From NCBI RefSeq assembly GCF_009749525.1, contig NZ_WOAC01000003.1:186001-250000 (forward strand): 64,000 nucleotides of DNA. Direction: 5' to 3'. Under the pieces are notes generated by a model, which did not search any database, was not told where the DNA came from, and saw only the letters and a list, made by a program, of their open reading frames with translations. Position 1 is the stretch's first letter, and every line of letters begins with the position of its first letter. This DNA is from Mesorhizobium xinjiangense (lineage in GTDB: Bacteria > Pseudomonadota > Alphaproteobacteria > Rhizobiales > Rhizobiaceae). The position numbers and the translations under genes are program-made. Positions 55,808 through 64,000 of this stretch are shown in pieces.

Positions 55808-56979
55808 CAGGAAGCGGGCTCCCGCGACACATAGCTTCGATGATAGCGTCGGCCGATGCCGGTCAGGAGCTCATAGGCGATCGTGCCGGCGGTAGCGGAC
55901 GCCTCGTCGATCGGGATATTGGGACCGAACAACTCGATCAGGTCGCCGCGGCTGACGGCGTCCTCACCCAGATCGGTAACGTCGAACAGGGTCGTGTCCA
56001 TGGTGATGCGGCCCAGAATGGGCACGCGCGCCCCGTTGACGAAGCCGTGCCCGCCGGGGCTGCCGTCGCCGCGCATGACGACCCCGGCGCCCGACGCGGA
56101 GCGATGAAAGCCGTCGGCATAGCCGACGCCGGCCACCGCGATGATCGTGTCGCGTGCGAGCCTCGTGCCGGCGCCGTAGCTGGCAAATTCGCCGGCCGCG
56201 GCCAGGCGTATCTGGACGATGCGGGCGCTGGCGGTGACGACGGGTTCCATATCGACCCGCCCATTGGGCGATCCGCCATAGAGCGCGATGCCCGGCCGTG
56301 TCAGGTCGAAATGGTAGTCGTGGCCGAGCACGATGCCGGCCGAATTGGCCAGGCTGGCCTCCACCTTGCCGAAGGCCGGCAGCAAGCCACGGAAAGCCCC
56401 GAGCTGGCGATGGTTCATCGGTTGGCCGCGATCATCGGCGCAGGCGAGATGGCTCATGACCAGGATCGGCTGGATCGCCCCGGTCAGGCTGTTGTCGTCA
56501 GTGAACGCCGCCACATCGGCTGCCGACAGTCCGAGCCGGTTCATGCCGGTATCGACATGGATGGCACAGGGATGCCTGGCGCCCTCGTCGCCGCAAAAGG
56601 CTTCCCAGGTGGCGATCTCGGCCAGCGAATTGAGCACCGGGATCATGCCGTGCTCGCCATAAATCGGCGCGGCCTCGCTGCCGAACAGACCGCCGAGCAC
56701 GAAGATGCGCGCCTTTGGCGCGATCTGGCGGACCGCCACGCCTTCTTCCGGCAGCGCGACGAAGAAGTCCTCGCATCCCGCCTTCACCAGCGCCTTGACC
56801 ACCGGCACGGTGCCCAGCCCATAGGCATCGGCCTTGACCACCGCGGCCGTGCGGGCCGGCCGCGACGTCCGTGCAAGGGCCCGGTAATTGGCGACGAGCG
56901 CCGAAAGGTCGATGGTCAGGAACCCGCCGGCAAATCGGGAATCGGCGCCGGTCTCGTGGATGTGGATTTCGTCGCTCAC
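55807..56979 (-). CDS. alr: Alanine racemase
   Basis: A 390-residue PLP racemase that makes D-alanine for peptidoglycan. The PLP lysine is K49 in AAVVKADAYGLG. HVDTGMNRLGLS and the catalytic-Tyr block GVGYADGF / FASYGAGTRL are in place. The start is GTG (minus strand), 4 bp after the dnaB stop; the downstream radA overlaps by TGATG. The dnaB-alr-radA-cvpA-purF order looks like one transcription unit. Confidence 0.95.
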   Translation of the reverse strand: MSDEIHIHETGADSRFAGGFLTIDLSALVANYRALARTSRPARTAAVVKADAYGLGTVPVVKALVKAGCEDFFVALPEEGVAVRQIAPKARIFVLGGLFGSEAAPIYGEHGMIPVLNSLAEIATWEAFCGDEGARHPCAIHVDTGMNRLGLSAADVAAFTDDNSLTGAIQPILVMSHLACADDRGQPMNHRQLGAFRGLLPAFGKVEASLANSAGIVLGHDYHFDLTRPGIALYGGSPNGRVDMEPVVTASARIVQIRLAAAGEFASYGAGTRLARDTIIAVAGVGYADGFHRSASGAGVVMRGDGSPGGHGFVNGARVPILGRITMDTTLFDVTDLGEDAVSRGDLIELFGPNIPIDEASATAGTIAYELLTGIGRRYHRSYVSREPAS

Positions 56980-56983
56980 CGGC

Positions 56984-58474
56984 CTACTCGAAACGCTCCG
57001 GCAGCCGGTCTTCTTCCGCCAGGTCGGAGAAGCGGGTGAACTGCCCCTCGAAGGCGAGTTCGACCGTGCCGGTGGGGCCGTGACGCTGCTTGGCGATGAT
57101 GAGCTCGGCCTTGCCCTTCACGCGGTCGAATTTGAGCCGCCAGTCCTCATATTCGGGCGTGCCTTCCTCCGGCTGCTTGTTCTGCATGTAATATTCGTCG
57201 CGATAGACGAAAAGCACCACGTCGGCGTCCTGCTCGATCGATCCCGATTCGCGAAGGTCGGCGAGTTGCGGCCGCTTGTCGTCGCGCGACTCGACCTGGC
57301 GCGACAGCTGCGACAGCGCGATGATCGGTACGTTCAACTCCTTGGCCAGCGCCTTCAGCCCGGTGGTGATCTCGGTGATCTCCTGCACGCGGTTCTGCGA
57401 CGAGCGGGCGCTGGATCCCTGCATAAGCTGCACGTAGTCGATGACGATCACGTCGAGCCCGCGCTGACGCTTCAGGCGCCTGGCCCGCGCGGCGAGCTGG
57501 GCGATCGAGATGCCGCCGGTCTGGTCGATATAGAGCGGCGTCTTCTGCATGATCTGCGAGCAGGCCACCAGCTTTTCGAAATCGGTCTCGGAAATGTCGC
57601 CGCGCCTGATCTTGGACGATGAGATCTCTGTCTGCTCGGAAATGATGCGGGTGGCGAGCTGTTCGGACGACATTTCCAGCGAGTAGAAGCCGACGACGCC
57701 GCCATTTGCCGCCTTGAAGGAGCCATCGGCCTGCTGTGCGGGAACATAGGCCGAAGCGATGTTGTAGGCTATGTTGGTCGCCAGCGACGTCTTGCCCATG
57801 GCCGGGCGGCCGGCGAGGATGACGAGGTCGGAGGATTGCAGGCCGCCGAGCTTGGCGTCGATGTCGCGAAATCCGGACGAGATGCCCGAAAGGTGGCCGT
57901 CGCGCATATAGGCGGCGTTGGCCATGTCGATGGCCGTCTTGACGGCATCGGAAAAGCTCTCGAAGCCCCCATCGTAGCGGCCCGTCTCGGCCAGTTCGAA
58001 GAGCCGGCGTTCGGCATCCTCGATCTGGTCGGTCGGCGACATGTCGACCGGCGCGTCATAGGCGATGTTGACCATGTCTTCGCCGACGGTGATCAGCGCG
58101 CGCCGCGTCGCGAGATCGTAGATGGCACGGCCGTAGTCGGCGGCGTTGATGACGGTCACGGCCTCTGCCGCCAGCCGGGCGAGATATTGCGCCACCGTCA
58201 TGTCGCCGACCTTGTCCTCGGCCGGAACGAAATTCTTCAGCGTCACCGGATTGGCCGTCTTGCCCATCCGGATCAGCTTTCCGGCATCCTCGAACAGCTT
58301 GCGGTGCAACGGCTCGTAGAAGTGGCTCGGCTGCAAGAAGTCCGAAACCCGATAGAACGCGTCGTTGTTGACCATGATGGCGCCCAGCAGCGCCTGCTCG
58401 GCTTCAATGTTGTTGGGTGCCTCGCGGTAGAGGGGCGTTTCCTCCACGTTCAGCTTTCGGACTGCTTCAGCCAT
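56984..58474 (-). CDS. dnaB: Replicative DNA helicase DnaB
   Basis: A 496-residue DnaB helicase. N-terminal domain: APNNIEAEQALLGAIMVNND. RecA-like C-terminal domain: Walker A ILAGRPAMGKTSLA, GFYSLEMSSEQLATRIISEQ, VIVIDYVQLMQG and LSQLSRQVESRDDKRPQLAD. It opens DNA at the fork as a hexamer. The first gene of the dnaB-alr-radA-cvpA-purF run. Confidence 0.97.
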   Translation of the reverse strand: MAEAVRKLNVEETPLYREAPNNIEAEQALLGAIMVNNDAFYRVSDFLQPSHFYEPLHRKLFEDAGKLIRMGKTANPVTLKNFVPAEDKVGDMTVAQYLARLAAEAVTVINAADYGRAIYDLATRRALITVGEDMVNIAYDAPVDMSPTDQIEDAERRLFELAETGRYDGGFESFSDAVKTAIDMANAAYMRDGHLSGISSGFRDIDAKLGGLQSSDLVILAGRPAMGKTSLATNIAYNIASAYVPAQQADGSFKAANGGVVGFYSLEMSSEQLATRIISEQTEISSSKIRRGDISETDFEKLVACSQIMQKTPLYIDQTGGISIAQLAARARRLKRQRGLDVIVIDYVQLMQGSSARSSQNRVQEITEITTGLKALAKELNVPIIALSQLSRQVESRDDKRPQLADLRESGSIEQDADVVLFVYRDEYYMQNKQPEEGTPEYEDWRLKFDRVKGKAELIIAKQRHGPTGTVELAFEGQFTRFSDLAEEDRLPERFE

Positions 58475-58786
58475 GATCTTCCCGTCGACTCATCGCATCG
58501 GAGGTATCAGATACCGTGCACCGAAGGTGAACTTTCACACGTCAGTACACGCGATCCACACACATCCACAGGGCAGAACGACGGACGTAGAATCAGATTG
58601 ACCAGCCGATGCGCGGTCATCTTATGAGTCGCGACCGGAACAAAACAAGAAATATTACCGCAGCCGCATGCGCAAACTGACCGCTGCGCCGCCGTGACCA
58701 TGGCCAATACGCCGGAGATCGCCGGAACAAGCATGCTTTCGAAGCCGTCCCTGTTGCGGGGCGGCCTTGCGACTGCATTTGTCCAG
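58475..58786. other. Intergenic region between cfa and dnaB
   Basis: About 312 bases without a supported gene. It must hold the dnaB promoter (minus strand). A 13-bp palindrome GGTATC-A-GATACC lies at 58503-58515, between the promoter area and the dnaB ATG. I see no terminator for cfa and no DnaA-box cluster. Confidence 0.5.
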
Positions 58787-60106
58787 TCAGTGGGCCGTGC
58801 GTTTCTTGCGCGTCGGCGCGGCGTTTGCGGCCTTGTCTGCTTTCGCCGGCGCGCCGTCCTCTCTGGCGAGAACGCCAACATTCGAATCGCGCGTGGCCAA
58901 AGCCCTTTCGCATTTGGCGATGTATTCGCGTGTCATCGGCAGCGTGCTGTTCTTGTGCGTAATCTGGATCTGGAAGACCATCATGTCCTGCCAGCGGAAG
59001 GCGGCCTCCGAGCCGGCGAGATAAAAATCCCACATGCGGCAGAAGCGCTCGTCGTAGATCTCCTGCACACGCTCGCGATTGGCCAGGAAGCGCTTGCGCC
59101 AGGCCTTCAGCGTCTCGGCATAATGCAGGCGCAGGATCTCGATGTCGCCGACCATCAGTCCCGCCTTTTCGATCGCCGGCAACACCTCCGACAACGCAGG
59201 GATGTAGCCGCCCGGGAAGATGTGCTTGCGGATGAAGGCGTTTGTGGTCGTCGGGCTTCCGAAGCGGCCGATCGAGTGCAGCACCATCACACCATCCGGC
59301 TTCAGGAGCGTCGCGCATCTGTCGAAGAAGGTGCGGTAGTGGTTCACGCCGACATGCTCGAACATGCCGACCGAGACGATGCGGTCGAAGCGTTCGCCGA
59401 GATTGCGATAATCCTTCAGTTCGAAATGGGCGTGGTTGGTCAGTTCCTCCGTTTCGGCCCGCTCCGATGCAATCGCGTGCTGTTCCTCCGACAGCGTGAT
59501 GCCGAGCACGTCTGCCTCGAAATGGCGCGCCAGATAAAGGCTCAGGCCGCCGAACCCGCAGCCGATGTCGAGCACCGTATTGGCCGGTCGGATGGCGAGT
59601 TTCGAAGCGAGATGGCGCTTCTTGGCCAGTTGCGCCTCCTCCAGGCTCATATCGGGCCGCTCGAAATAGGCGCAGGAATACTGCATGTCCTCGTCGAGAA
59701 AGAGCCGGTAGAGCTCGGGCGACAGATCGTAGTGGCGCTTGACGTTCTCGCGCGACCGCGATGTCGTGTTGATCTGCTGCAGCCGTCTGAAGACGTGGCG
59801 CAGCCCTTCCATCGCGCGCGTCCACGCGGCCTCGACGCCGGCGGGCCCCATGTTCTGGTAGGCGATGTGGAGGAACGCGAGAACGTCGCCTTCGATGAAG
59901 TCGAGTTCGCCATCCATATAGGCTTCCGGCAGCGAAAGGTTCGGGTCGAGCGCGATGGCGCGTTCGGCGCGGCGCGTTCGCAATACCGCATGGACATGCT
60001 CGCCCGTGCCATCGCCGAATCGGTGCTCATTGCCGTCCGGATCGGTTACGGTGAGATTTCCTGTGCGAACCAGCCGCTCGATGACATTGCGAAGTAGAAC
60101 ATTCAT
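58787..60106 (-). CDS. cfa: Cyclopropane-fatty-acyl-phospholipid synthase
   Basis: A 439-residue SAM-dependent methyltransferase that makes cyclopropane rings in membrane lipids. The SAM motif is VLDIGCGFGGLSLYLARHF. The conserved VKRHYDLSPELYRLFLDEDM, then QYSCAYF, and IVSVGMFEHVGVNHY with the Glu and the FIRKHIFPGGYIPAL block are clear. The C-terminal 40 residues (Ala/Lys-rich) are probably disordered. It stands alone. Confidence 0.95.
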   Translation of the reverse strand: MNVLLRNVIERLVRTGNLTVTDPDGNEHRFGDGTGEHVHAVLRTRRAERAIALDPNLSLPEAYMDGELDFIEGDVLAFLHIAYQNMGPAGVEAAWTRAMEGLRHVFRRLQQINTTSRSRENVKRHYDLSPELYRLFLDEDMQYSCAYFERPDMSLEEAQLAKKRHLASKLAIRPANTVLDIGCGFGGLSLYLARHFEADVLGITLSEEQHAIASERAETEELTNHAHFELKDYRNLGERFDRIVSVGMFEHVGVNHYRTFFDRCATLLKPDGVMVLHSIGRFGSPTTTNAFIRKHIFPGGYIPALSEVLPAIEKAGLMVGDIEILRLHYAETLKAWRKRFLANRERVQEIYDERFCRMWDFYLAGSEAAFRWQDMMVFQIQITHKNSTLPMTREYIAKCERALATRDSNVGVLAREDGAPAKADKAANAAPTRKKRTAH

Positions 60107-60218
60107 GGCCTCTACGCTCCTCTCGGAGAACAGCTACCCTGAAGCGGAGACGCCAACACCGGCTACCACCGCTCGACTCTAATATAATGATGTGGCCTCT
60201 TGACCCATTGCATCAAGC

Positions 60219-60250
60219 AAAAAAATACCCGGGGTGGTGGCCCCGGGCAT
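60219..60250 (-). terminator. Rho-independent terminator after rplI
   Basis: Reading on the minus strand, GCCCGGGG pairs with CCCCGGGT around a 6-base loop and is followed by A and seven T. It lies 27 bp after the rplI stop and ends the rpsF-rpsR-rplI transcript. Confidence 0.93.
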
Positions 60251-60276
60251 TGTTCCTGATACGAAAAAGCGCTGTG

Positions 60277-60882
60277 TCAGACGTTCTGGTCGGCTTCCTC
60301 GGCCTCTCCTTCGTCCCCTTCTTCTTCCGCATTGGGGTCGAAGAAGCTGTCGGGGCGCGCGTTGTCGTTGATGTCTTCGCCGTAGATGGCCTCGGCCGAA
60401 TCGAGCGTCTCGCCGGCGGCCTGGCGCTCCGCCTCGTCGGTCGAGCGGGCGATGTTGAGCGTCACCGTGACCTCCACTTCCGGGTGGAGAACGATCTGCA
60501 CATTGGTCAGGCCGATGGCCTTGATCGGGTGGTTGAGCTCGACCTGGTTGCGGCCGACCGAGAAGCCTTCCTCGGTCAGGATCTCGGAAATGTCGCGGGT
60601 CGACACCGAACCGTAGAGCTGGCCGGTTTCGGCGGCCGAGCGAACGGCGATGAAGGTCTTGCCGTCCAGGCGATCGGCGATCGCCTGAGCCTCCGACTTG
60701 TGCTCAAGATTGCGGGCCTCGAGCTGCGCGCGCTGGGCTTCGAACTTCTTGTTGTTCGACTCGTTGGCGCGCAGGGCCTTGCCTTTGGGCAGGAGGAAAT
60801 TGCGCGCATAACCGTCCTTGACCTTGACGGTGTCGCCCATCTGGCCGAGGCGTGCGATGCGTTCGAGAAGGATGACTTCCAT
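60277..60882 (-). CDS. rplI: 50S ribosomal protein L9
   Basis: A 201-residue L9. The N-terminal domain starts [20 protein letters not shown], then [19 protein letters not shown]. The C-terminal domain is followed by an acidic tail ([16 protein letters not shown]) seen in Rhizobiales L9. Start at MEVILL, which is universal. It is 200 bp downstream of rpsR. Confidence 0.97.
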   Translation of the reverse strand: MEVILLERIARLGQMGDTVKVKDGYARNFLLPKGKALRANESNNKKFEAQRAQLEARNLEHKSEAQAIADRLDGKTFIAVRSAAETGQLYGSVSTRDISEILTEEGFSVGRNQVELNHPIKAIGLTNVQIVLHPEVEVTVTLNIARSTDEAERQAAGETLDSAEAIYGEDINDNARPDSFFDPNAEEEGDEGEAEEADQNV

Positions 60883-61082
60883 GATTCTGTCCTTTCTGGC
60901 CGCGTGCGGCTTCAAATTGCGGACAGGCCCGGAAGCGAGATGGCGATAGCCTAATGCGCTGTCCTGCCTGTCGCGGCAGTTAGAGCGGTCGGACCGCCCA
61001 ACTCGGGATTTGCTTCAACTCCGCCACGCCCGTCGCGACGGAGCGATGCGGGCGACATGCGCCCGCATCGCAACTCTTGCTC

Positions 61083-61331
61083 TTACTTCACCACGTAGGG
61101 CAGCAAGCCAAGGAAACGGGCGCGCTTGATCGCCTTGGCGAGTTCGCGCTGCTTCTTCTGGCTGACGGCCGTGATGCGCGACGGCACGATCTTGCCGCGC
61201 TCGGAGATATAGCGCTGCAGCAGACGCACGTCCTTGTAGTCGATCTTCGGAGCGTTGGCGCCGGAGAACGGGCAGGTCTTGCGGCGGCGATGAAACGGAC
61301 GCCGCGTCGGGATCTGGTTGATGTCGACCAT
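61083..61331 (-). CDS. rpsR: 30S ribosomal protein S18
   Basis: An 82-residue S18; [20 protein letters not shown], then [20 protein letters not shown] is diagnostic. The ATG overlaps the rpsF stop (TAATG), as in most bacteria. S18 binds S6 in the small subunit platform. Confidence 0.98.
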   Translation of the reverse strand: MVDINQIPTRRPFHRRRKTCPFSGANAPKIDYKDVRLLQRYISERGKIVPSRITAVSQKKQRELAKAIKRARFLGLLPYVVK

Positions 61332-61738
61332 TACTGTGCACTCCCTTCAGATTCGCGCGGCCGGCGCGGGCCACGGTCGCCGAAACGCGACTGGCGGTCG
61401 CCGCGATCGTCGCGGTCGCGCTTTTGCAGCATGACCGACGGGCCTTCCTCATGTGCGTCGACGCGGATCGTCATGAAGCGCAGCACGTCTTCCGACAGGC
61501 CCATCTGACGTTCCATCTCGCTGATCGCCGCGGCCGGGGCCGTCAGATCCATCAGCGTGTAGTAGGCCTTGCGGTTCTTCTTGATGCGGTAGGTGAGGGA
61601 CTTCAGTCCCCAGTTCTCCACCCGGCCGACGGAGCCGCCATTCGCTTCGATAACGCCCTTGTACTGTTCAACGAGCGCTTCGATCTGCTGTGACGAGAGG
61701 TCCTGCCGAGCAAGGAACACATGTTCATAGAGAGCCAT
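61331..61738 (-). CDS. rpsF: 30S ribosomal protein S6
   Basis: A 135-residue S6. It starts [20 protein letters not shown] and has [20 protein letters not shown]. The C-terminal 30 residues are Arg/Asp-rich ([20 protein letters not shown]), as in other Rhizobiales S6. It is the first gene of the operon, with a good sigma70 promoter upstream. Confidence 0.97.
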   Translation of the reverse strand: MALYEHVFLARQDLSSQQIEALVEQYKGVIEANGGSVGRVENWGLKSLTYRIKKNRKAYYTLMDLTAPAAAISEMERQMGLSEDVLRFMTIRVDAHEEGPSVMLQKRDRDDRGDRQSRFGDRGPRRPRESEGSAQ

Positions 61739-61968
61739 AGTTCTTTGCCTTTCTTCAAATATATCCACCGGTACCCGACGGCTAAGCCTCTGCGACTTGT
61801 CTTTTTCCCGTATGCGACGGGGCGAAGAAAGGCGCGTGTTCGAGACGGTCGAGAGCGGAGACACGGGAGGCGGAAGGCTCATTTTGCCTTCACAGATGCG
61901 TGGCTTCCTGATGAAAACCGCGCACTGCCCTCCGTTCAGCCCCCAGTCGGACCGGTAGAGTGAGCGCG

Positions 61969-61996
61969 CTTATACGGGTTTTTCCGTCTTTTGCAA
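61969..61996 (-). promoter_or_regulatory. Sigma70-type promoter for rpsF-rpsR-rplI
   Basis: On the minus strand TTGCAA (61991-61996) and TATAAG (61969-61974) are separated by 16 bases, close to the consensus. It lies about 230 bp upstream of the rpsF ATG, leaving room for an autoregulatory leader. Confidence 0.6.
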
Positions 61997-62025
61997 GCGT
62001 ATTGGGGGAAGACGATCGAGCCGGC

Positions 62026-62985
62026 TCAGGCCGGGGCGATATAGAGATAAACGGTGTAGCCTGCATAGACGGCGAGCATGATTGCGGCACCGAAGCGGCC
62101 GAACCGATTGCGCGTGACCAGCATGCCGGCGAAGACGATGCTGATTGCCAGCATGAAGGGGATGTCGAACCACAAGAAGCGTTCGGCGATCGGCAACGGC
62201 TTGATGAGCGCGGTCACGCCGAGAATGCTCAACACGTTGAAGATGTTCGAGCCGACGACATTGCCCAGTGCCACGGCCGCCTGGCCGCGCCAGGCCGCCA
62301 CCACGGACGTGGTCAGTTCCGGCAGGCTCGTGCCGACGGCAACGATGGTGAGCCCGATGACGGCTTCCGATATGCCGAAAATGCGCGCGATTGCCACGGC
62401 GCCGTCGATGAGCCAGTTCGCACCGGCAAAAAGCAGCACGAACCCGCCCAGGATCAGCCCGATCGACAATGCAATAGAGGTGTCCTGGTCGGGCGTTTCG
62501 CTGGATGCGTTCTCCCTATGCTCCTTCATGGCCACGCGCGAGGCGCGGTAGTGAGCGTAGAGATAGATGCCGAGCAGAACCAGAAAGCCGGCCCCGGTCC
62601 ATCGCGGAAGCACGCCGCAGGCAGCCACGACAAACAGCAGGACCGAGGCGCCAAGCATCACGCGCACGTCGCGGCGCACTGAACGATCCCAACCCGACAA
62701 AGGCATGACAAGCGCGGCGCAGCCTACGATCAGGAGGATGTTGGCGATGTTCGAGCCGACGACATTGCCCAGCGCGATCTCCGGACTTCCCTTGAAGGCC
62801 GCCTCCACCGAAACCAGCATCTCGGGCATCGACGTGCCGAAGCCGACGATGGTCAACCCGATGACGAGTTCGGACACGCCCAGCCGCCGGGCCGTCGACA
62901 CCGCACCGCGCACCAGCAACTCGCCGCCCGCGAACAGCAGCGCGAGACCGACGGCAACCAGCATGGCATTGGCGAAAAGGCTCAT
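62026..62985 (-). CDS. Calcium/sodium antiporter (CaCA family)
   Basis: A 319-residue antiporter with two homologous halves. The alpha repeats are GLTIVGFGTSMPEMLVSVEA with GNVVGSNIANILLI, and GLTIVAVGTSLPELTTSVVA with GNVVGSNIFNVLSI. About ten helices. It exchanges sodium or protons for calcium across the inner membrane. Start at MSLFANA; an ATG six codons earlier is possible. Confidence 0.94.
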   Translation of the reverse strand: MSLFANAMLVAVGLALLFAGGELLVRGAVSTARRLGVSELVIGLTIVGFGTSMPEMLVSVEAAFKGSPEIALGNVVGSNIANILLIVGCAALVMPLSGWDRSVRRDVRVMLGASVLLFVVAACGVLPRWTGAGFLVLLGIYLYAHYRASRVAMKEHRENASSETPDQDTSIALSIGLILGGFVLLFAGANWLIDGAVAIARIFGISEAVIGLTIVAVGTSLPELTTSVVAAWRGQAAVALGNVVGSNIFNVLSILGVTALIKPLPIAERFLWFDIPFMLAISIVFAGMLVTRNRFGRFGAAIMLAVYAGYTVYLYIAPA

Positions 62986-63285
62986 CGAACGTCCATCATG
63001 CAAAAGGTGGCAGGCAATCCCCGGTAGCCGTTTGCCGGGGTGGCGACAAGATGGGTTCGCGCGCGTCGGGCGGCAAGATCACCCAGCGGCAGGTTGCGAA
63101 CATTTGTTCGATATTCAGTTCAGGAATTATGCATAAGCGATTAAAATAAAATAACTTCATGAATATCAACGTGCGCGTTTCGGGCCGCGCTTGCCATTGC
63201 TGGATCAGTATTTTCTTTTTTACCTGCGGCCGCCGATCAGGCAAGAGTCGCATCGAAACGAGGGGACAGACAGAGGAGAACCCGT

Positions 63286-64000
63286 ATGCCGGTCATCAAC
63301 AGGATTGCCGAATTCCATCGCGATGTGACCGAATGGCGCCGCGACATCCACGCCCATCCCGAACTCTTGTTCGACGTTCACCGCACGGCCGCGCTGGTCG
63401 CCGAAAAGCTCAAGGAATTCGGCGTCGACGAGGTCGTCACGGGTATCGGCAAGACCGGGGTAGTCGGCGTGATCAAGGGACGCAAGAGCGGCAGCGGCAA
63501 GACGATCGGGCTGCGCGCCGACATGGACGCGCTGCCGATTCGGGAGATCCGCGACCACCCGTACAAATCGAAGACCGACGGCGTCATGCACGCCTGCGGC
63601 CATGACGGTCACACCGCGATGCTGCTCGGCGCGGCGCGTTATCTCGCCGAAACGCGCAATTTCGACGGCACGGCGGTCGTCATCTTCCAGCCGGCGGAGG
63701 AGGGCGGCGGCGGCGGCCGCGAGATGGTGAAGGAGGGCATGATGGAGCGCTTCGGCATCGACGAGGTCTACGGGATGCACAACTCCCCGGGTATCCCCGT
63801 CGGCCAGTTCGCCCTGCGCAGTGGTCCCACGATGGCGGCTGCCGACACCTTCGCCATCGACATCGAGGGCCTGGGCGGCCACGCGGCCCGCCCGCAGCGC
63901 TGCATCGACACGACGCTGGTCGGCGCGCACATCATGACGGCGCTGCAGACGGTCGTCTCGCGCAATATCGACCCCGTCGAGTCGGCGGTCGTTTCGGTGA
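63286..64000 (+). CDS. M20-family amidohydrolase (5' part)
   Basis: The first 238 codons of an M20 metallopeptidase/hippurate hydrolase; the gene continues past the right edge. Metal and catalytic residues are visible in DIHAHPELLFD, GLRADMDALPI, MHACGHDGHTAMLLGAARYL, FQPAEEGGGGGREMV and YGMHNSPGIPVGQF. The family removes acyl groups from amino acids or related amides. GAGGAGAA precedes the ATG. An upstream stretch of about 280 bp holds its promoter; nothing else is seen there. Confidence 0.93.
   Translation, partial: MPVINRIAEFHRDVTEWRRDIHAHPELLFDVHRTAALVAEKLKEFGVDEVVTGIGKTGVVGVIKGRKSGSGKTIGLRADMDALPIREIRDHPYKSKTDGVMHACGHDGHTAMLLGAARYLAETRNFDGTAVVIFQPAEEGGGGGREMVKEGMMERFGIDEVYGMHNSPGIPVGQFALRSGPTMAAADTFAIDIEGLGGHAARPQRCIDTTLVGAHIMTALQTVVSRNIDPVESAVVSV

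Overview
The window looks like chromosomal DNA of a high-GC alphaproteobacterium of the order Hyphomicrobiales (Rhizobiales), probably Mesorhizobium-like (Phyllobacteriaceae or a close relative). The reasons are RopA/Omp2b-type porins, the order rpoZ-rel-pyrE-DUF2062-acpS-lepB-rnc-era-recO, the rpsF-rpsR-rplI...dnaB-alr-radA-cvpA-purF block, a TIGR02301/NUDIX pair, and interspersed palindromic repeats of the kind scattered through rhizobial genomes. No phage, IS transposase, CRISPR array or rRNA operon was seen.

Layout. 1-1.6 kb: start of a TetR regulator, tRNA-Ser(GCT), and a decayed stretch with the remnant of a potassium-channel gene. 1.7-9.8 kb: a DUF2793 protein, a beta-lactamase-fold hydrolase, and three paralogous porins with a HisC-like aminotransferase between the second and third. 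9.9-15.9 kb: alpha/beta hydrolase, lytic transglycosylase, dapA, smpB, octamer tandem repeats, family 5 uracil-DNA glycosylase and a NYN-domain protein. 16-24 kb: the rpoZ/rel stringent-response genes, then pyrE, DUF2062, acpS, lepB, rnc, era and recO, many overlapping by ATGA. 24-29 kb: a divergent MFS/MarR pair around a palindromic operator, an MscS channel, a Tat/lipoprotein L,D-transpeptidase, a BrnT-type toxin-antitoxin pair, and a repeat-rich island with an L,D-transpeptidase gene fragment. 29-35 kb: HD hydrolase, ygfZ, dihydroorotase, several small secreted or unknown proteins, NUDIX and SRAP. 35-42 kb: cysS behind a long hairpin leader, a DUF559-VOC-GFA-pip run between two 154-bp MITE-like elements, citramalate synthase and RarD. 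42-50 kb: LOG-family protein, LysM protein, ArsR plus an Atm1-type exporter, psd-pssA (phosphatidylethanolamine synthesis), RidA and OsmC. 50-58 kb: a lectin-like secreted protein, an SDR, a guanidine-II riboswitch with its Gdx/SugE exporter, then purF, cvpA, radA, alr and dnaB. 58-64 kb: cyclopropane fatty acid synthase, the rpsF-rpsR-rplI operon, a Na/Ca exchanger and the start of an M20 amidohydrolase.

Most genes are core housekeeping: translation, DNA repair and replication, envelope, nucleotide and amino-acid synthesis. The unusual content lies between genes. A ~113-bp double-hairpin repeat family has ends that repeatedly provide the TAG stop codon of the neighbouring gene. There are also two other repeat families, two tandem-repeat loci, a guanidine riboswitch, four palindromic operator candidates and a long structured cysS leader. 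No wholly new multi-gene system was found; the repeat family and the cysS leader are the best candidates for undescribed biology.
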